A stretch of DNA of 64,000 bases from Methanolinea sp. (GTDB taxonomy: Archaea > Halobacteriota > Methanomicrobia > Methanomicrobiales > Methanospirillaceae): the NCBI GenBank assembly GCA_024518585.1, contig JANIHI010000001.1:124001-188000 (forward strand), given 5' to 3'. Shown piece by piece: positions 33,034-40,694 of this stretch (position 1 is its first letter; each line of letters starts with the position of its first letter). Under the pieces are notes generated by a model, which saw only the letters and a program-made list of their open reading frames with translations, was not told the origin of the DNA and made no database searches. The position numbers were made by a program, and so were the translations under genes.

Positions 33034-34326
33034 ATGCATGCACGCGTCGCTGTCCTCCTGACAGTATCGGCGTTGGTCCTCGTGGCCATTGGTACCGCCT
33101 CCTCTCTCCAGGAAAATGATGGTCCTCGCCGTCTTCTCCGGATCGAATCCGTGCCGGCCGGTGCCGCGGTCATGATTGACAACCTCCTTATCGGTCTCAC
33201 ACCCGTCACGTACCCCTTCTCCCCCTCGGACACAGAAATCCATAGCATCGTCATCTCTGCAAGCGGATACCGGGTCTTCAGGACGACCTATTCTCCCGAA
33301 ACGACACAGGGAACGAGCGCCTCAATCACGGCGACCCTCGAGCCGACCCTGTCGTGGGGCACCCTTGTCGTGAGGTCCCAGCCATCCGGCGCCCTGGTCA
33401 CAGTGGATAATGCAAGAGGGCAGCAGGCCCCCTGGACCTACCCGGAGATCCGGGCCGGCGGACACCTTGTCCAGGCATTTCTCTCGGGCTATAAACCGTA
33501 TTCCGCCATCGTGGAAGTCCCTGACGGGGGCACTGCCGGCATCGATGCAACACTCTGGCCCCTCACGGATGTTGGTATCATCCAGGCAAAGAGCTCACCG
33601 GGCGGGGCCGATGTCTATATCGACGGGATTTTCAGGGGATCAACCGCAGTGACCATCGGGAACATTGATCCGGGGACCCACTATGTCCTCCTCAAGTCTG
33701 TCGGGTTCCAGGACTGGTCAGATCTCGTGACGCTGAGGCCGAGAGAGATGGCTATCATCGATGTACCCCTGGCCAGGGCACAGTATCCCTCGGCTGGATT
33801 TATCCATGTCGGGTCGGATCCCACGGGGGCTTCCGTTTTCATCGATGGGATCTTTTACGGAAAGACACAGCCAGGAAATCCTCTCGACATCACGGGCGTC
33901 CCCCCTGGAGAGCATTCTGTTACCCTTTCCCTCGAAAACTACGGGGAGTTTAGCACCACTGTCAATGTCAGGCCAGGAGAGACGACTTACGTCAATGCGA
34001 CTTTGAGTCCCCTTGCGAGCCGTGCAGCGACAGGGACCCTCCAGGTCATGTCTTCACCTTCGGGTGCAAACGTCTTCATCGATAACACGTGCCAGGGGAT
34101 CACCCCCCTGACGATTGCATCCCTCCCGGCCGGCCCCCATACACTCATGCTCACGCTCGCGGGGTACCAGCCCCACTCCCTCTCCTTTGACCTGGCCCCT
34201 GGCGCCGTCTCACACCTCGAAGTCGCTCTGGCACCAGAACCAACCAGTGTCGGCATGACTTCCTGGCCGGTTATTGTATGCCTCGTGGCGATGAGCCTCG
34301 TTGCCGGGCGCAGGATCATTGCCTGA
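33034..34326 (+). CDS. Surface-anchored protein with five PEGA repeats
   Basis: 430 residues: signal peptide (VAVLLTVSALVLVAIGTASS), five tandem ~70-residue PEGA beta-sandwich units each opening like IHVGSDPTGASVFIDG (starts near residues 37, 109, 182, 255 and 337), and a C-terminal anchor WPVIVCLVAMSLVAGRRIIA. PEGA domains are common in methanogen surface-layer-associated proteins and are thought to be structural. Unit 2 is the most diverged (TVDNARGQQAP). The end overlaps the convergent moaE by 11 bases. Confidence 0.88.
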   Translation: MHARVAVLLTVSALVLVAIGTASSLQENDGPRRLLRIESVPAGAAVMIDNLLIGLTPVTYPFSPSDTEIHSIVISASGYRVFRTTYSPETTQGTSASITATLEPTLSWGTLVVRSQPSGALVTVDNARGQQAPWTYPEIRAGGHLVQAFLSGYKPYSAIVEVPDGGTAGIDATLWPLTDVGIIQAKSSPGGADVYIDGIFRGSTAVTIGNIDPGTHYVLLKSVGFQDWSDLVTLRPREMAIIDVPLARAQYPSAGFIHVGSDPTGASVFIDGIFYGKTQPGNPLDITGVPPGEHSVTLSLENYGEFSTTVNVRPGETTYVNATLSPLASRAATGTLQVMSSPSGANVFIDNTCQGITPLTIASLPAGPHTLMLTLAGYQPHSLSFDLAPGAVSHLEVALAPEPTSVGMTSWPVIVCLVAMSLVAGRRIIA

Positions 34327-34762
34327 CCAATTTTTTCCTTTCACTCTTGCCGGTCACCTCTCCCGCGTGGTCTCCCCTGACCCAGCGGGATTCCCCGTTT
34401 GCGTATTCCTTCTTCCAGATGGGAACGTACTCCTTGATACGGTCGATGATATATTCACAGGCCAAAAATGCGGCCTTCCTGTGCCCAGCACCAACGACGA
34501 TGAGGACGATGTTTTCGCCGACCCGCAAAGACCCGACCCGGTGGATGATATCGACATGTTGCACCTGGAACTTTTCCATCGCTTCCCCTGCAATTACAGA
34601 GAGGTCGCTCCTGGCTACCTCCTCGAAAGCCTCGACTTCCATCCGTTCTATCCCGTCATCCCTGACGATACCGAGGAAGCTGACCACGGCACCGGTCCCT
34701 CTCTTTCGCGCCCCTTCGATGAAAGCGCCGGGATCGAAGTCTTCCCCTGTTATCTGTATCAC
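34316..34762 (-). CDS. moaE: Molybdopterin synthase catalytic subunit MoaE
   Basis: 148 residues. GTGAVVSFLGIVRD, IIHRVGSLRVGENIVLIVV and the lysine-containing VPIWKKEYANG are the MoaE signature regions; the lysines of the last motif form the active site. With MoaD it converts precursor Z to molybdopterin, needed for the Mo/W formylmethanofuran and formate dehydrogenases of methanogens. It lies 15 bases after moaD in the moeB-moaD-moaE operon. Confidence 0.92.
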   Translation of the reverse strand: MIQITGEDFDPGAFIEGARKRGTGAVVSFLGIVRDDGIERMEVEAFEEVARSDLSVIAGEAMEKFQVQHVDIIHRVGSLRVGENIVLIVVGAGHRKAAFLACEYIIDRIKEYVPIWKKEYANGESRWVRGDHAGEVTGKSERKKLVRQ

Positions 34763-34777
34763 CCTACCAACCCCCTG

Positions 34778-35062
34778 TCAGCCCCCTGCCACGGGGGGAT
34801 AGAAGGCTATCTCGTCTCCGGGCCGGAGAGGGCAGTCTTCGCGCGCAGGACCCATAATACGCTCTCTGTTGATCATGAGGATGACAGACTTTTTGAGGTT
34901 CCCCTCGTTATCAACGAGTTCAGCAAGACCCGCGGGGTTGATCTTTTCCAGCTCTCGTATCACCGAGCGGACGGTCGCCGGCCATGGCAGATCCATCTCG
35001 ATTGTCCCACCGAACAGTTCTCTGAAACGCGCAAATGCACGAACACGCACAGATTCCTTCAT
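34778..35062 (-). CDS. moaD: Molybdopterin synthase sulfur-carrier subunit MoaD
   Basis: 94 residues, ubiquitin-like fold, ending in the required Gly-Gly (FYPPVAGG), whose C-terminus is adenylated and thiocarboxylated. VRVRAFARFRELFGG is the usual N-terminus. The ATG at 35062 overlaps the end of the E1-like gene by 4 bases (ATGA). The longer upstream frame lies over moeB and is not part of the protein. Confidence 0.92.
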   Translation of the reverse strand: MKESVRVRAFARFRELFGGTIEMDLPWPATVRSVIRELEKINPAGLAELVDNEGNLKKSVILMINRERIMGPAREDCPLRPGDEIAFYPPVAGG

Positions 35063-35811
35063 CCTTTCCCTCCTGCCCCGCATGCACGGCATGCGGGATC
35101 CCGCTTCACCGGTATCATGTCCCAGGTACCCGCGCGGCCGTCCCACACGTGGAGGGCATCCCCCATGACAGTTCCCTCCCCGAGGAGTATCCTGATGGCC
35201 TCGTTCGCCTGTATGCACCCCAGGATCCCTGCTGTTGTCCCAAGAACGGGTGGTGGTGTCTCTTCCGGCGGGTGGGGTATGGCACACTGGAGGCATGCTG
35301 TCTTTCGTGGAATGATTGCCATCACCTGCCCACAGTAACCGTTCACGGCGGCATGGACAAGGGGAACTGTGTGCATGCAGGCTGCCCTGTTGAGGATATA
35401 CCGGGCCGGGTAGTTATCGAGGGCATCGACCACGAGGTTCATTCCCCGGACGACATTGACCACGTTCTCTTCTGTCAGATGGAGGGGACGAGGGTCGACC
35501 TCTATGTCCGGGTTCAACGCCTCCAGTCTCCGGGCAGCAGAATCCACCTTGGACCGCCCGATATCAGCCTCGGCATGGATGATCTGCCGGTTCAGGTTAC
35601 TCCTGCTGACCCTGTCGGAGTCGATGATCCGGATACGACCGATCCCTGCGGCAGCGAGGTAGAAGGCAACCGGCGAGCCTAGGCCCCCGGCTCCGGCTAT
35701 GCACACGGACGAGTGTAATAGCCGCTCCTGCCCCTCTTCCCCAAGGAGGGGGATCTGCCTCTCGTACCGTTCTCTCTCCCTCGGGGTCAGGGGCCATCTC
35801 TCTCCTGTCAT
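35059..35811 (-). CDS. moeB: E1-like adenylyltransferase (MoeB/ThiF/HesA family)
   Basis: 250 residues. ATP site GAGGLGSPVAFYLAAAG, adenylation arginines in RSNLNRQIIH, ALDNYPARYILN, and zinc cysteines CLQC and CRAC. It activates the MoaD C-terminus; similar proteins also serve ThiS. The ATG at 35811 has GGAGGT 8 bases upstream, whereas the ATG at 35835 would lie at or before the transcript start predicted from the TATA box. First gene of the moeB-moaD-moaE operon. Confidence 0.88.
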   Translation of the reverse strand: MTGERWPLTPRERERYERQIPLLGEEGQERLLHSSVCIAGAGGLGSPVAFYLAAAGIGRIRIIDSDRVSRSNLNRQIIHAEADIGRSKVDSAARRLEALNPDIEVDPRPLHLTEENVVNVVRGMNLVVDALDNYPARYILNRAACMHTVPLVHAAVNGYCGQVMAIIPRKTACLQCAIPHPPEETPPPVLGTTAGILGCIQANEAIRILLGEGTVMGDALHVWDGRAGTWDMIPVKRDPACRACGAGGKG

Positions 35812-35850
35812 CGCGTCAACCTCCGGGCGTTGCATACCGGGACAGTACTA

Positions 35851-35864
35851 GCACTATATAGTGC
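35851..35864 (-). promoter_or_regulatory. Palindromic TATA box of the moeB operon
   Basis: GCACTATATAGTGC is a perfect 14-base palindrome whose centre is the TATA box. Transcription toward moeB would start near 35830. Because it is symmetric it could also direct transcription toward larE (plus strand), or serve as a repressor site that occludes TBP. GC flanks replace the usual purine-rich BRE. Confidence 0.6.
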
Positions 35865-35970
35865 ATCGGAAACATAATAGTGCGCCGGGATTGACCCCGG
35901 TTCGCTTCCCGCGGGCAGCACGGCAGGGCTCTGTGGGATGTTCACCCATCCTGGACGGATGTGGATGCCA

Positions 35971-36798
35971 ATGACAGGAAAGAAAACAGGTGGCGACCTT
36001 TCCGCGTATGGAAGGCTTTCTGACTATCTCAGGGGAAAAAATAGTCTCCTCCTCTCCTATTCCGGAGGGCTGGACAGTCTCCTCCTGGCAATAATTGCAA
36101 AAGATACTGTGTGCGGCCCATTTCTCTGCGTGTTCCTCGACTCCCCCCTCGTTCCGCGCCGGCTGGCACGGGAGGCAAAAGAGAGTGCCAGCAGGTATCA
36201 CTTACCCCTTGAAATCGTTTCGTTCCCCATACTCAAAGACCCCCGGTTCCGGGATAATCCCGTGAACCGGTGTTATACCTGCAAGGAATCAGCCGCAGCT
36301 GTCCTTTGGAAAATAGCCGGTTCCCGGGGTATCACTCACGTTGCTGATGGCGTGAACTCTTCAGACCTCTTCGAATTCCGGCCGGGCCTCCGGGCTGCTG
36401 ATGATGCAGGTATCCTGCACCCCCTCGCAGAGTGTGCACTGGACAAAAACGCCATCCGGGACCTGGCCCGGCACATGGGGCTGCCCATCCACGACCGCCC
36501 CGCTTTCTCCTGCCTCGCCACGCGCGTGCCCTATGGCACCGTTCTCTCCCGCGACATCCTCTCGACGGTCGAAAAGGCAGAAGATTTTCTCATCTCCCTT
36601 GGTCTCCGGCAAACACGGGCCAGGATTCATGGTGATATTGCCAGGATTGAAGTCCTTCCCGAAGATATGGCCCTCGTCCTCCGGTACCGGGAAGCGATTG
36701 ACGAGGCCCTTCGTTCGATGGGTATCCATTACGTTACCCTCGATCTCCGCGGATTCCGGAGCGGAAGCATGGACGAGGTTATCACGCGCGAGGGGTGA
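35971..36798 (+). CDS. larE: LarE-type sulfur transferase (PP-loop superfamily)
   Basis: About 275 residues. PP-loop SGGLDS (31-36) for ATP, then NRCYTCKES (Cys101, Cys104) and AFSCLATR (Cys181). LarE adenylates the pyridinium dicarboxylate precursor of the nickel-pincer nucleotide and transfers sulfur to it. Enzymes with a single Cys sacrifice it; those with three such cysteines hold a [4Fe-4S] cluster and can act catalytically, which is the pattern here. No larA, larB or larC gene is nearby. The start is uncertain: ATGs at 35938 and 35965 are also in frame. Confidence 0.8.
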   Translation: MTGKKTGGDLSAYGRLSDYLRGKNSLLLSYSGGLDSLLLAIIAKDTVCGPFLCVFLDSPLVPRRLAREAKESASRYHLPLEIVSFPILKDPRFRDNPVNRCYTCKESAAAVLWKIAGSRGITHVADGVNSSDLFEFRPGLRAADDAGILHPLAECALDKNAIRDLARHMGLPIHDRPAFSCLATRVPYGTVLSRDILSTVEKAEDFLISLGLRQTRARIHGDIARIEVLPEDMALVLRYREAIDEALRSMGIHYVTLDLRGFRSGSMDEVITREG

Positions 36799-36874
36799 CC
36801 CCGTTTCCCTGCAGGGACAGGGAAAACCTCATGCAGGATGAGGAGAAGTATTCCGGCATGGAGAGGTGGTCCAG

Positions 36875-37633
36875 GTGACCGTGCCGGACGGTAACGATAT
36901 ACCACCGGAGCTGGAGGCGGCGTGGCTCTCCTGTCTGGGCCGTTTCAATGAGGCACTCCGCCTTTTCTCGGGAACCGGGGGGAAGGGACCGGTGGACCCC
37001 CGGGTCCATGCCGCGTGGGCATATACCCTGAGCCGGATGGGCCATTTCAAGGAGGCACTGAAACATTGCGAGGAGGCACTCTCCCTGGACATCGCGTGCC
37101 CGGACGCGTGGTTCGTCAGGGGCCTCTCTCTCTCGTACCTGGGCCGGTACCGCGAGGCTGTTGACTGCCTTTCTGAAGTAATCTCCCGGGACCCATCCCA
37201 TGCAGAGGCCTGGTACATCCGGGGAAACTGCCTCTATTCCCTCGGCGACTACGCGGGTGCAGTGGAATCCTACGAAAGGGTCCTCTCGCTTGACCCCGCG
37301 TACCCCAAAGCCCTCTACAACCGTGGTGTAGCGCTCGCAGATCTCGGGGATTATGCCTCTGCAATCGATTCATACGATGCCTGCCTCGCGATCAACCCCG
37401 ATATCGCAATTGTTTACACCAACAAGGGCGTAGCCCTTGCTGCCCTCTCCCGCTTCGAGGAGGCCATCCTGGCATTTGACCAGGCACTCCTCCTTAACCC
37501 TGATGACGTGAGCGCCCTCAACAACAAGGGTCTCTGCCTTTCCCGGATGGGACGTGACGAGGAGGCAATGGTTATCCTGCGGAAGGCCCGGAAACTCTCC
37601 CGGTTACCCCATGTCCAGCGGGGTGTCCGCTGA
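36875..37633 (+). CDS. Tetratricopeptide repeat protein
   Basis: About 252 residues consisting of six to seven TPR units (for example AEAWYIRGNCLYSLGDYAGA, PKALYNRGVALADLGDYASA, AIVYTNKGVALAALSRFEEA, VSALNNKGLCLSRMGRDEEA). No signal peptide or catalytic domain; probably a protein-interaction scaffold. GTG at 36875 follows a GGAGAGG site 8 bases upstream; a GTG at 36866 is in frame too. It lies between larE and the orphan NifD-like gene, all on the plus strand, with gaps of ~75 and ~110 bases. Confidence 0.85.
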   Translation: MTVPDGNDIPPELEAAWLSCLGRFNEALRLFSGTGGKGPVDPRVHAAWAYTLSRMGHFKEALKHCEEALSLDIACPDAWFVRGLSLSYLGRYREAVDCLSEVISRDPSHAEAWYIRGNCLYSLGDYAGAVESYERVLSLDPAYPKALYNRGVALADLGDYASAIDSYDACLAINPDIAIVYTNKGVALAALSRFEEAILAFDQALLLNPDDVSALNNKGLCLSRMGRDEEAMVILRKARKLSRLPHVQRGVR

Positions 37634-37746
37634 TGGGATACCTCTCTTTCGGCCCGAATGCAAGCGGGATTCCTGTACCTTGCGGAGAATGGGACCGGGG
37701 CCTGCACAAACTATAACACATGACCGGGTCCCAATAACGATCTGCT

Positions 37747-38925
37747 GTGAACCCTCTGCCTCACTGCCGGGAGATCCCCCGTCTCACATGCGCCCTCTTT
37801 GGGGCCATCAAAGCGGCAGCGACCCTGAAAAATACCGTGATCCTTGTCCATGGACCGCGGGGATGCGTTTACCATATCAACTACATCCTTGGGATGAGGG
37901 GGGATGCGCACAACCCCGTGTACTGCACGTGCATGGACGAGCATGACGTGGTCTTTGGTGCGGAAGAGAGGTTACAGAATGCAATAGTGGAACTTGACGG
38001 GGAGAAGTCTCCTGATATCATCGTTGTCCTCTCGTGCTGTGCCTCGGGGATCATCGGTGAGGACGTCGAGAGTGCGTGCAGGGCCGCACACACCCGTGCA
38101 GTCATTATCCCGGTCGATGTCGGCGGATTTTCAGGGGATTTTTCAACAGGGTACGACCGCGCACTCCTTGCCATTGTCTCCAGGACCGCGAAGAAAGGGG
38201 TCGGGAAGGAGAGGGGATTGGTTAACCTGGTGGGAATGATGCGGGGAGGGCCTGACCTCCGCGGGATAAAGTCCCTCCTTGCGTCCCTGGGTGTCAGGGT
38301 CGGGACGGTCATCCCGGCAGGTGCGTCCCTCGAAGAACTTGAGGCATGCGGGCGTGCAGACTATAACATCCTCATGTGCGAGACGGCGGGGACTTCTGCT
38401 GCCCGCTACCTCAAGGAAACATTCCAGACGGAGTACATCCCCGTGACCTTCCCGGTCGGTGTCCGCCTCTCTTCCCAGTTTCTCAACGACGTAGCCGGTG
38501 CACTGGGACTGCCACGACCGGCCCCGGTTACCGGGGAGTGCTCTGCCCGGTTCCCAGTGAAGAAAGACCCCCGTATCGCAGTTTTTTCAGGGCCGACACG
38601 TGCAACAGCCCTTTTTTCCTTCCTCTCCTTCCACGGACTGACTCCCCGGATGATCGTGGTTGACTTTGAATCTCCCCTTCTCTCCCGCCTGCGGGACCTC
38701 GTCGGGGCACAGTGTAGCATCCTTGTTTCTCCCTCCTGGGAGGAGATTGAGGAGGCCCTCGTGGAACACCGGGTAAACCTGATCGTAGGAGGGCTGATGG
38801 AGCGTTCGATGGCCACCAGGCTCGACATCCCCCTCGTTGACGTGATGCACGGGAGCCAGGTCACGGTGGGGCCCGGTGGTGAAGAAAACCTCCTCGCCCT
38901 CATACGCGAAGGTCTGGACCGGTAA
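37747..38925 (+). CDS. Orphan NifD/NifE-like nitrogenase-superfamily protein
   Basis: 392 residues from a GTG start. All three P-cluster-type cysteines are present: RLTCALFGA (Cys15), ILVHGPRGC (Cys40) and VLSCCASGIIGEDVESA (Cys97 or Cys98); DEHDVVFGAEERL matches the NifD DIVFGG region. The second half has Rossmann-like segments (IAVFSGPTRATALFSFL, VDVMHGSQVTVG). No NifH or NifK partner is adjacent; the nearest are in the 6.2-9.2 kb operon. It may form a homodimer as CfbD does, or act as a NifE-type scaffold. A CTATAAC box at about 37708 is the probable promoter, giving a very short leader. Confidence 0.82.
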   Translation: MNPLPHCREIPRLTCALFGAIKAAATLKNTVILVHGPRGCVYHINYILGMRGDAHNPVYCTCMDEHDVVFGAEERLQNAIVELDGEKSPDIIVVLSCCASGIIGEDVESACRAAHTRAVIIPVDVGGFSGDFSTGYDRALLAIVSRTAKKGVGKERGLVNLVGMMRGGPDLRGIKSLLASLGVRVGTVIPAGASLEELEACGRADYNILMCETAGTSAARYLKETFQTEYIPVTFPVGVRLSSQFLNDVAGALGLPRPAPVTGECSARFPVKKDPRIAVFSGPTRATALFSFLSFHGLTPRMIVVDFESPLLSRLRDLVGAQCSILVSPSWEEIEEALVEHRVNLIVGGLMERSMATRLDIPLVDVMHGSQVTVGPGGEENLLALIREGLDR

Positions 38926-39067
38926 GGTGTCAGGGGAAAGACCCCGGGAGGGGCACACTTCCCCGGCGCCGGGAGAGACAGGAGAAAATCTCACCGGGAT
39001 AGTATATACAAAAAAATTTCTCCCCCTCCGTTGATTCGGGGATTTATCGGTCTCGTGTGATCATGCT

Positions 39068-39652
39068 TTAAAAATGATTTCCTTCTTCCCCGCTCCTCTC
39101 TTTTGCACGGAGGGCTTCCTGGAAAGTCCTGTTTATGCCGGGTGATGAGACGAGGGAGGGGTCGTCAATGAACGCTCTCGTTACACGCCCTGTGGAAACA
39201 TTGACCCGGAAGTGAGTCCCTCCAGCCCCCATCTCGTAGTACCCGTCGCGGAAAATGAACTCCTCGGGGGAATACGCAAAATCGGGCACCCCGAGGAATA
39301 TACGGACAGCCTCCCGCGTCCTCGCGTAAGGGAGGGAGTGGGAGAGAGCAAAAACTTCCTCTCTTCCCTTGATCTCTGCTGCCATCACCTCCCACCGGGA
39401 TGTATCGATGACAAATGTGCGGTGGGAGTCCCGGCACTCGATGATGCCTCCTGCTCCCGATGGCAGGCAGGGGGGAGTGTCATATTTTGCGTCATTGACA
39501 AAGTTCCTGATGGCAAGGACATCCGAAGAAGGCACTTCGCGGGGTTGATGGGGGGAACTCCCCTGGGACTGCAGGAGTCCGCTTTCGAAAAGACACCCGG
39601 TGCAGGCGATGGACAGGCTTGCTATGATCGACAGGACAATTATTTTCCTCAT
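39068..39652 (-). CDS. Lipoprotein of unknown function
   Basis: 194 residues. The N-terminus MRKIIVLSIIASLSIACTGC has a lipobox-like C-T-G-C end, so the protein is probably lipid-anchored outside the membrane. The mature part is soluble, with two cysteines (PPCLPSGAGGIIEC) and no known domain. AAGGGAG lies before the ATG. It is convergent with the orphan NifD-like gene; no functional link is evident. Confidence 0.65.
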   Translation of the reverse strand: MRKIIVLSIIASLSIACTGCLFESGLLQSQGSSPHQPREVPSSDVLAIRNFVNDAKYDTPPCLPSGAGGIIECRDSHRTFVIDTSRWEVMAAEIKGREEVFALSHSLPYARTREAVRIFLGVPDFAYSPEEFIFRDGYYEMGAGGTHFRVNVSTGRVTRAFIDDPSLVSSPGINRTFQEALRAKERSGEEGNHF

Positions 39653-39733
39653 TTTCTCCCTTCATTGTGGATTTTCCAGACAGATTATGATTTTTGGCTC
39701 TTCGCTACTTTGAGTGGGTGGACGGAAACTGAA

Positions 39734-39809
39734 GTAGGGGCTGCCTCGCCCCCACACTCCCACCTAAGGATAAACCCGTCGCCCCCGACGGGGCGCCCCC
39801 GCGGCGGTT
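39734..39809 (+). repeat. Dispersed GC-rich element, copy 2
   Basis: Starts GGGGCTGCCTCGCCCCC, then a CTCCCAC-AAGGATA section, a perfect 7-bp hairpin (CCCGTCG-CCCC-CGACGGG, 39775-39792) and GGGGCGCC...CGGCGGTT. The head is identical to that of copy 1 at 1782-1860 (opposite strand) and the block order is the same. The rest of the 39653-40139 gap holds the lipoprotein promoter on the left and a small gene on the right. Confidence 0.5.
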
Positions 39810-39947
39810 CAACTGGCTCACTTTTCTGATGACCGAAATACTTGTTAAAGGGGATAACTCAGACTCTCTCTTGTACAGGTGAGATTTTAGCCGATCTTGT
39901 GACACAACCAAAAATTTTTCTCCTTCCTCCCCCACCAATCCCCCAAC

Positions 39948-40085
39948 ATGCCGACATGCAAAGATTGCATCCTCTATATCCCGAAAAAAGGGAGCAACCA
40001 GGGGGAGTGCCGCATCAACGGTACAGCTCCCCCCGACAGGGACGCAGAGAGGTGCCCGTCCCGGACGTTTCGGCCACGGTTGTAG
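39948..40085 (+). CDS. Tiny four-cysteine protein (45 residues)
   Basis: ATG at 39948 to TAG at 40085. The product begins MPTCKDCILYIPKKG and continues GEC...AERCPSRTF, so four cysteines occur in a C-x2-C-x13-C-x14-C pattern. This spacing resembles small iron-sulfur (HiPIP-like) or zinc proteins in which the last cysteine lies in a C-P-S motif, as in the small subunits of benzylsuccinate-synthase-like systems and many unannotated methanogen miniproteins. There is no Shine-Dalgarno, so a leaderless transcript is possible. It is convergent with hemK. Confidence 0.5.
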   Translation: MPTCKDCILYIPKKGSNQGECRINGTAPPDRDAERCPSRTFRPRL

Positions 40086-40139
40086 CACCCCTGCTGTGAG
40101 GAACCACCTTCCCCCGGTCACTCTCCCCACCCGGCTGCC

Positions 40140-40694
40140 TTACCCGGAGGGTGTCCGCGTGCAGAGGAGGACGCTGAGTGTCTCCCCCTCCATCCGGTAC
40201 TCCGCGAGGGTGACCCACTCAAAGCCATACCCCCTCAGAGTATCGTGTATCCGCGGGAGATGGGAGAGGGAGGAGACAAGAATCAGGACTTTGCCGCCGG
40301 GAGCGAGGACATCTCCTACCTGGGCAATGAACCGCCGGGTGACCTCTGTCCCGTCTCCCCCCCCATCGAGTGCGTACTCGAGCCAGTCGGCACACCTATC
40401 CCCCGGGTGCGTGGGGAGGTAGGGGGGATTGAAGAGGATCACGTCAAAAGGCCCCCTGATTCCCGAGAGGAGGTCTGCCCTGACAGTCTCCACTCCCGCC
40501 TCCCGTGCCATCCTGACAGCATGGGGATTGATATCTGAGGCGATGACCCGGGCAAAGGGCGCAAGCTGTGCCGCAATGAACCCACTGCCGCACCCTACCT
40601 CAAGGACCCGGTCAGTGGGCTGCACAAACGATGTGGCAGCACCGAGAAGGAGGAAGGTGTCCTCGGCGGGAGGGTATACCTGCGGGGGGTTCAT
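40140..40694 (-). CDS. HemK-related protein methyltransferase (release-factor glutamine type)
   Basis: 184 residues, class I SAM methyltransferase. SAM motif LEVGCGSGFIAAQLA and the catalytic NPPYLP of glutamine-N5 methyltransferases are present. It is the short archaeal/eukaryotic form (Mtq2/HemK2), lacking the bacterial N-terminal domain, and probably methylates the GGQ glutamine of release factor aRF1. PPAEDTFLL near the start is characteristic. ATG at 40694 overlaps the ksgA stop by 4 bases. Last gene of the superoperon. Confidence 0.87.
   Translation of the reverse strand: MNPPQVYPPAEDTFLLLGAATSFVQPTDRVLEVGCGSGFIAAQLAPFARVIASDINPHAVRMAREAGVETVRADLLSGIRGPFDVILFNPPYLPTHPGDRCADWLEYALDGGGDGTEVTRRFIAQVGDVLAPGGKVLILVSSLSHLPRIHDTLRGYGFEWVTLAEYRMEGETLSVLLCTRTPSG

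Noticed and set aside
34301..35338. Plus-strand frame of 345 codons opposite moaE-moaD-moeB
   Set aside because: All three minus-strand genes carry diagnostic motifs; the plus-strand product has none.
38995..39020. TATA-like AGTATATAC with an A-run between two convergent genes
   Set aside because: No gene lies at a suitable distance on either strand. On the minus strand the A-run is a T-run, but that strand's genes do not end here. Most likely a chance AT-rich spacer, though an antisense RNA cannot be excluded.
39653..40139. Possible insertion-sequence remnant in the 0.49 kb gap
   Set aside because: No transposase frame, no terminal inverted repeats or target duplication; the content is better explained by a lipoprotein promoter, a dispersed GC-rich element and a small gene.
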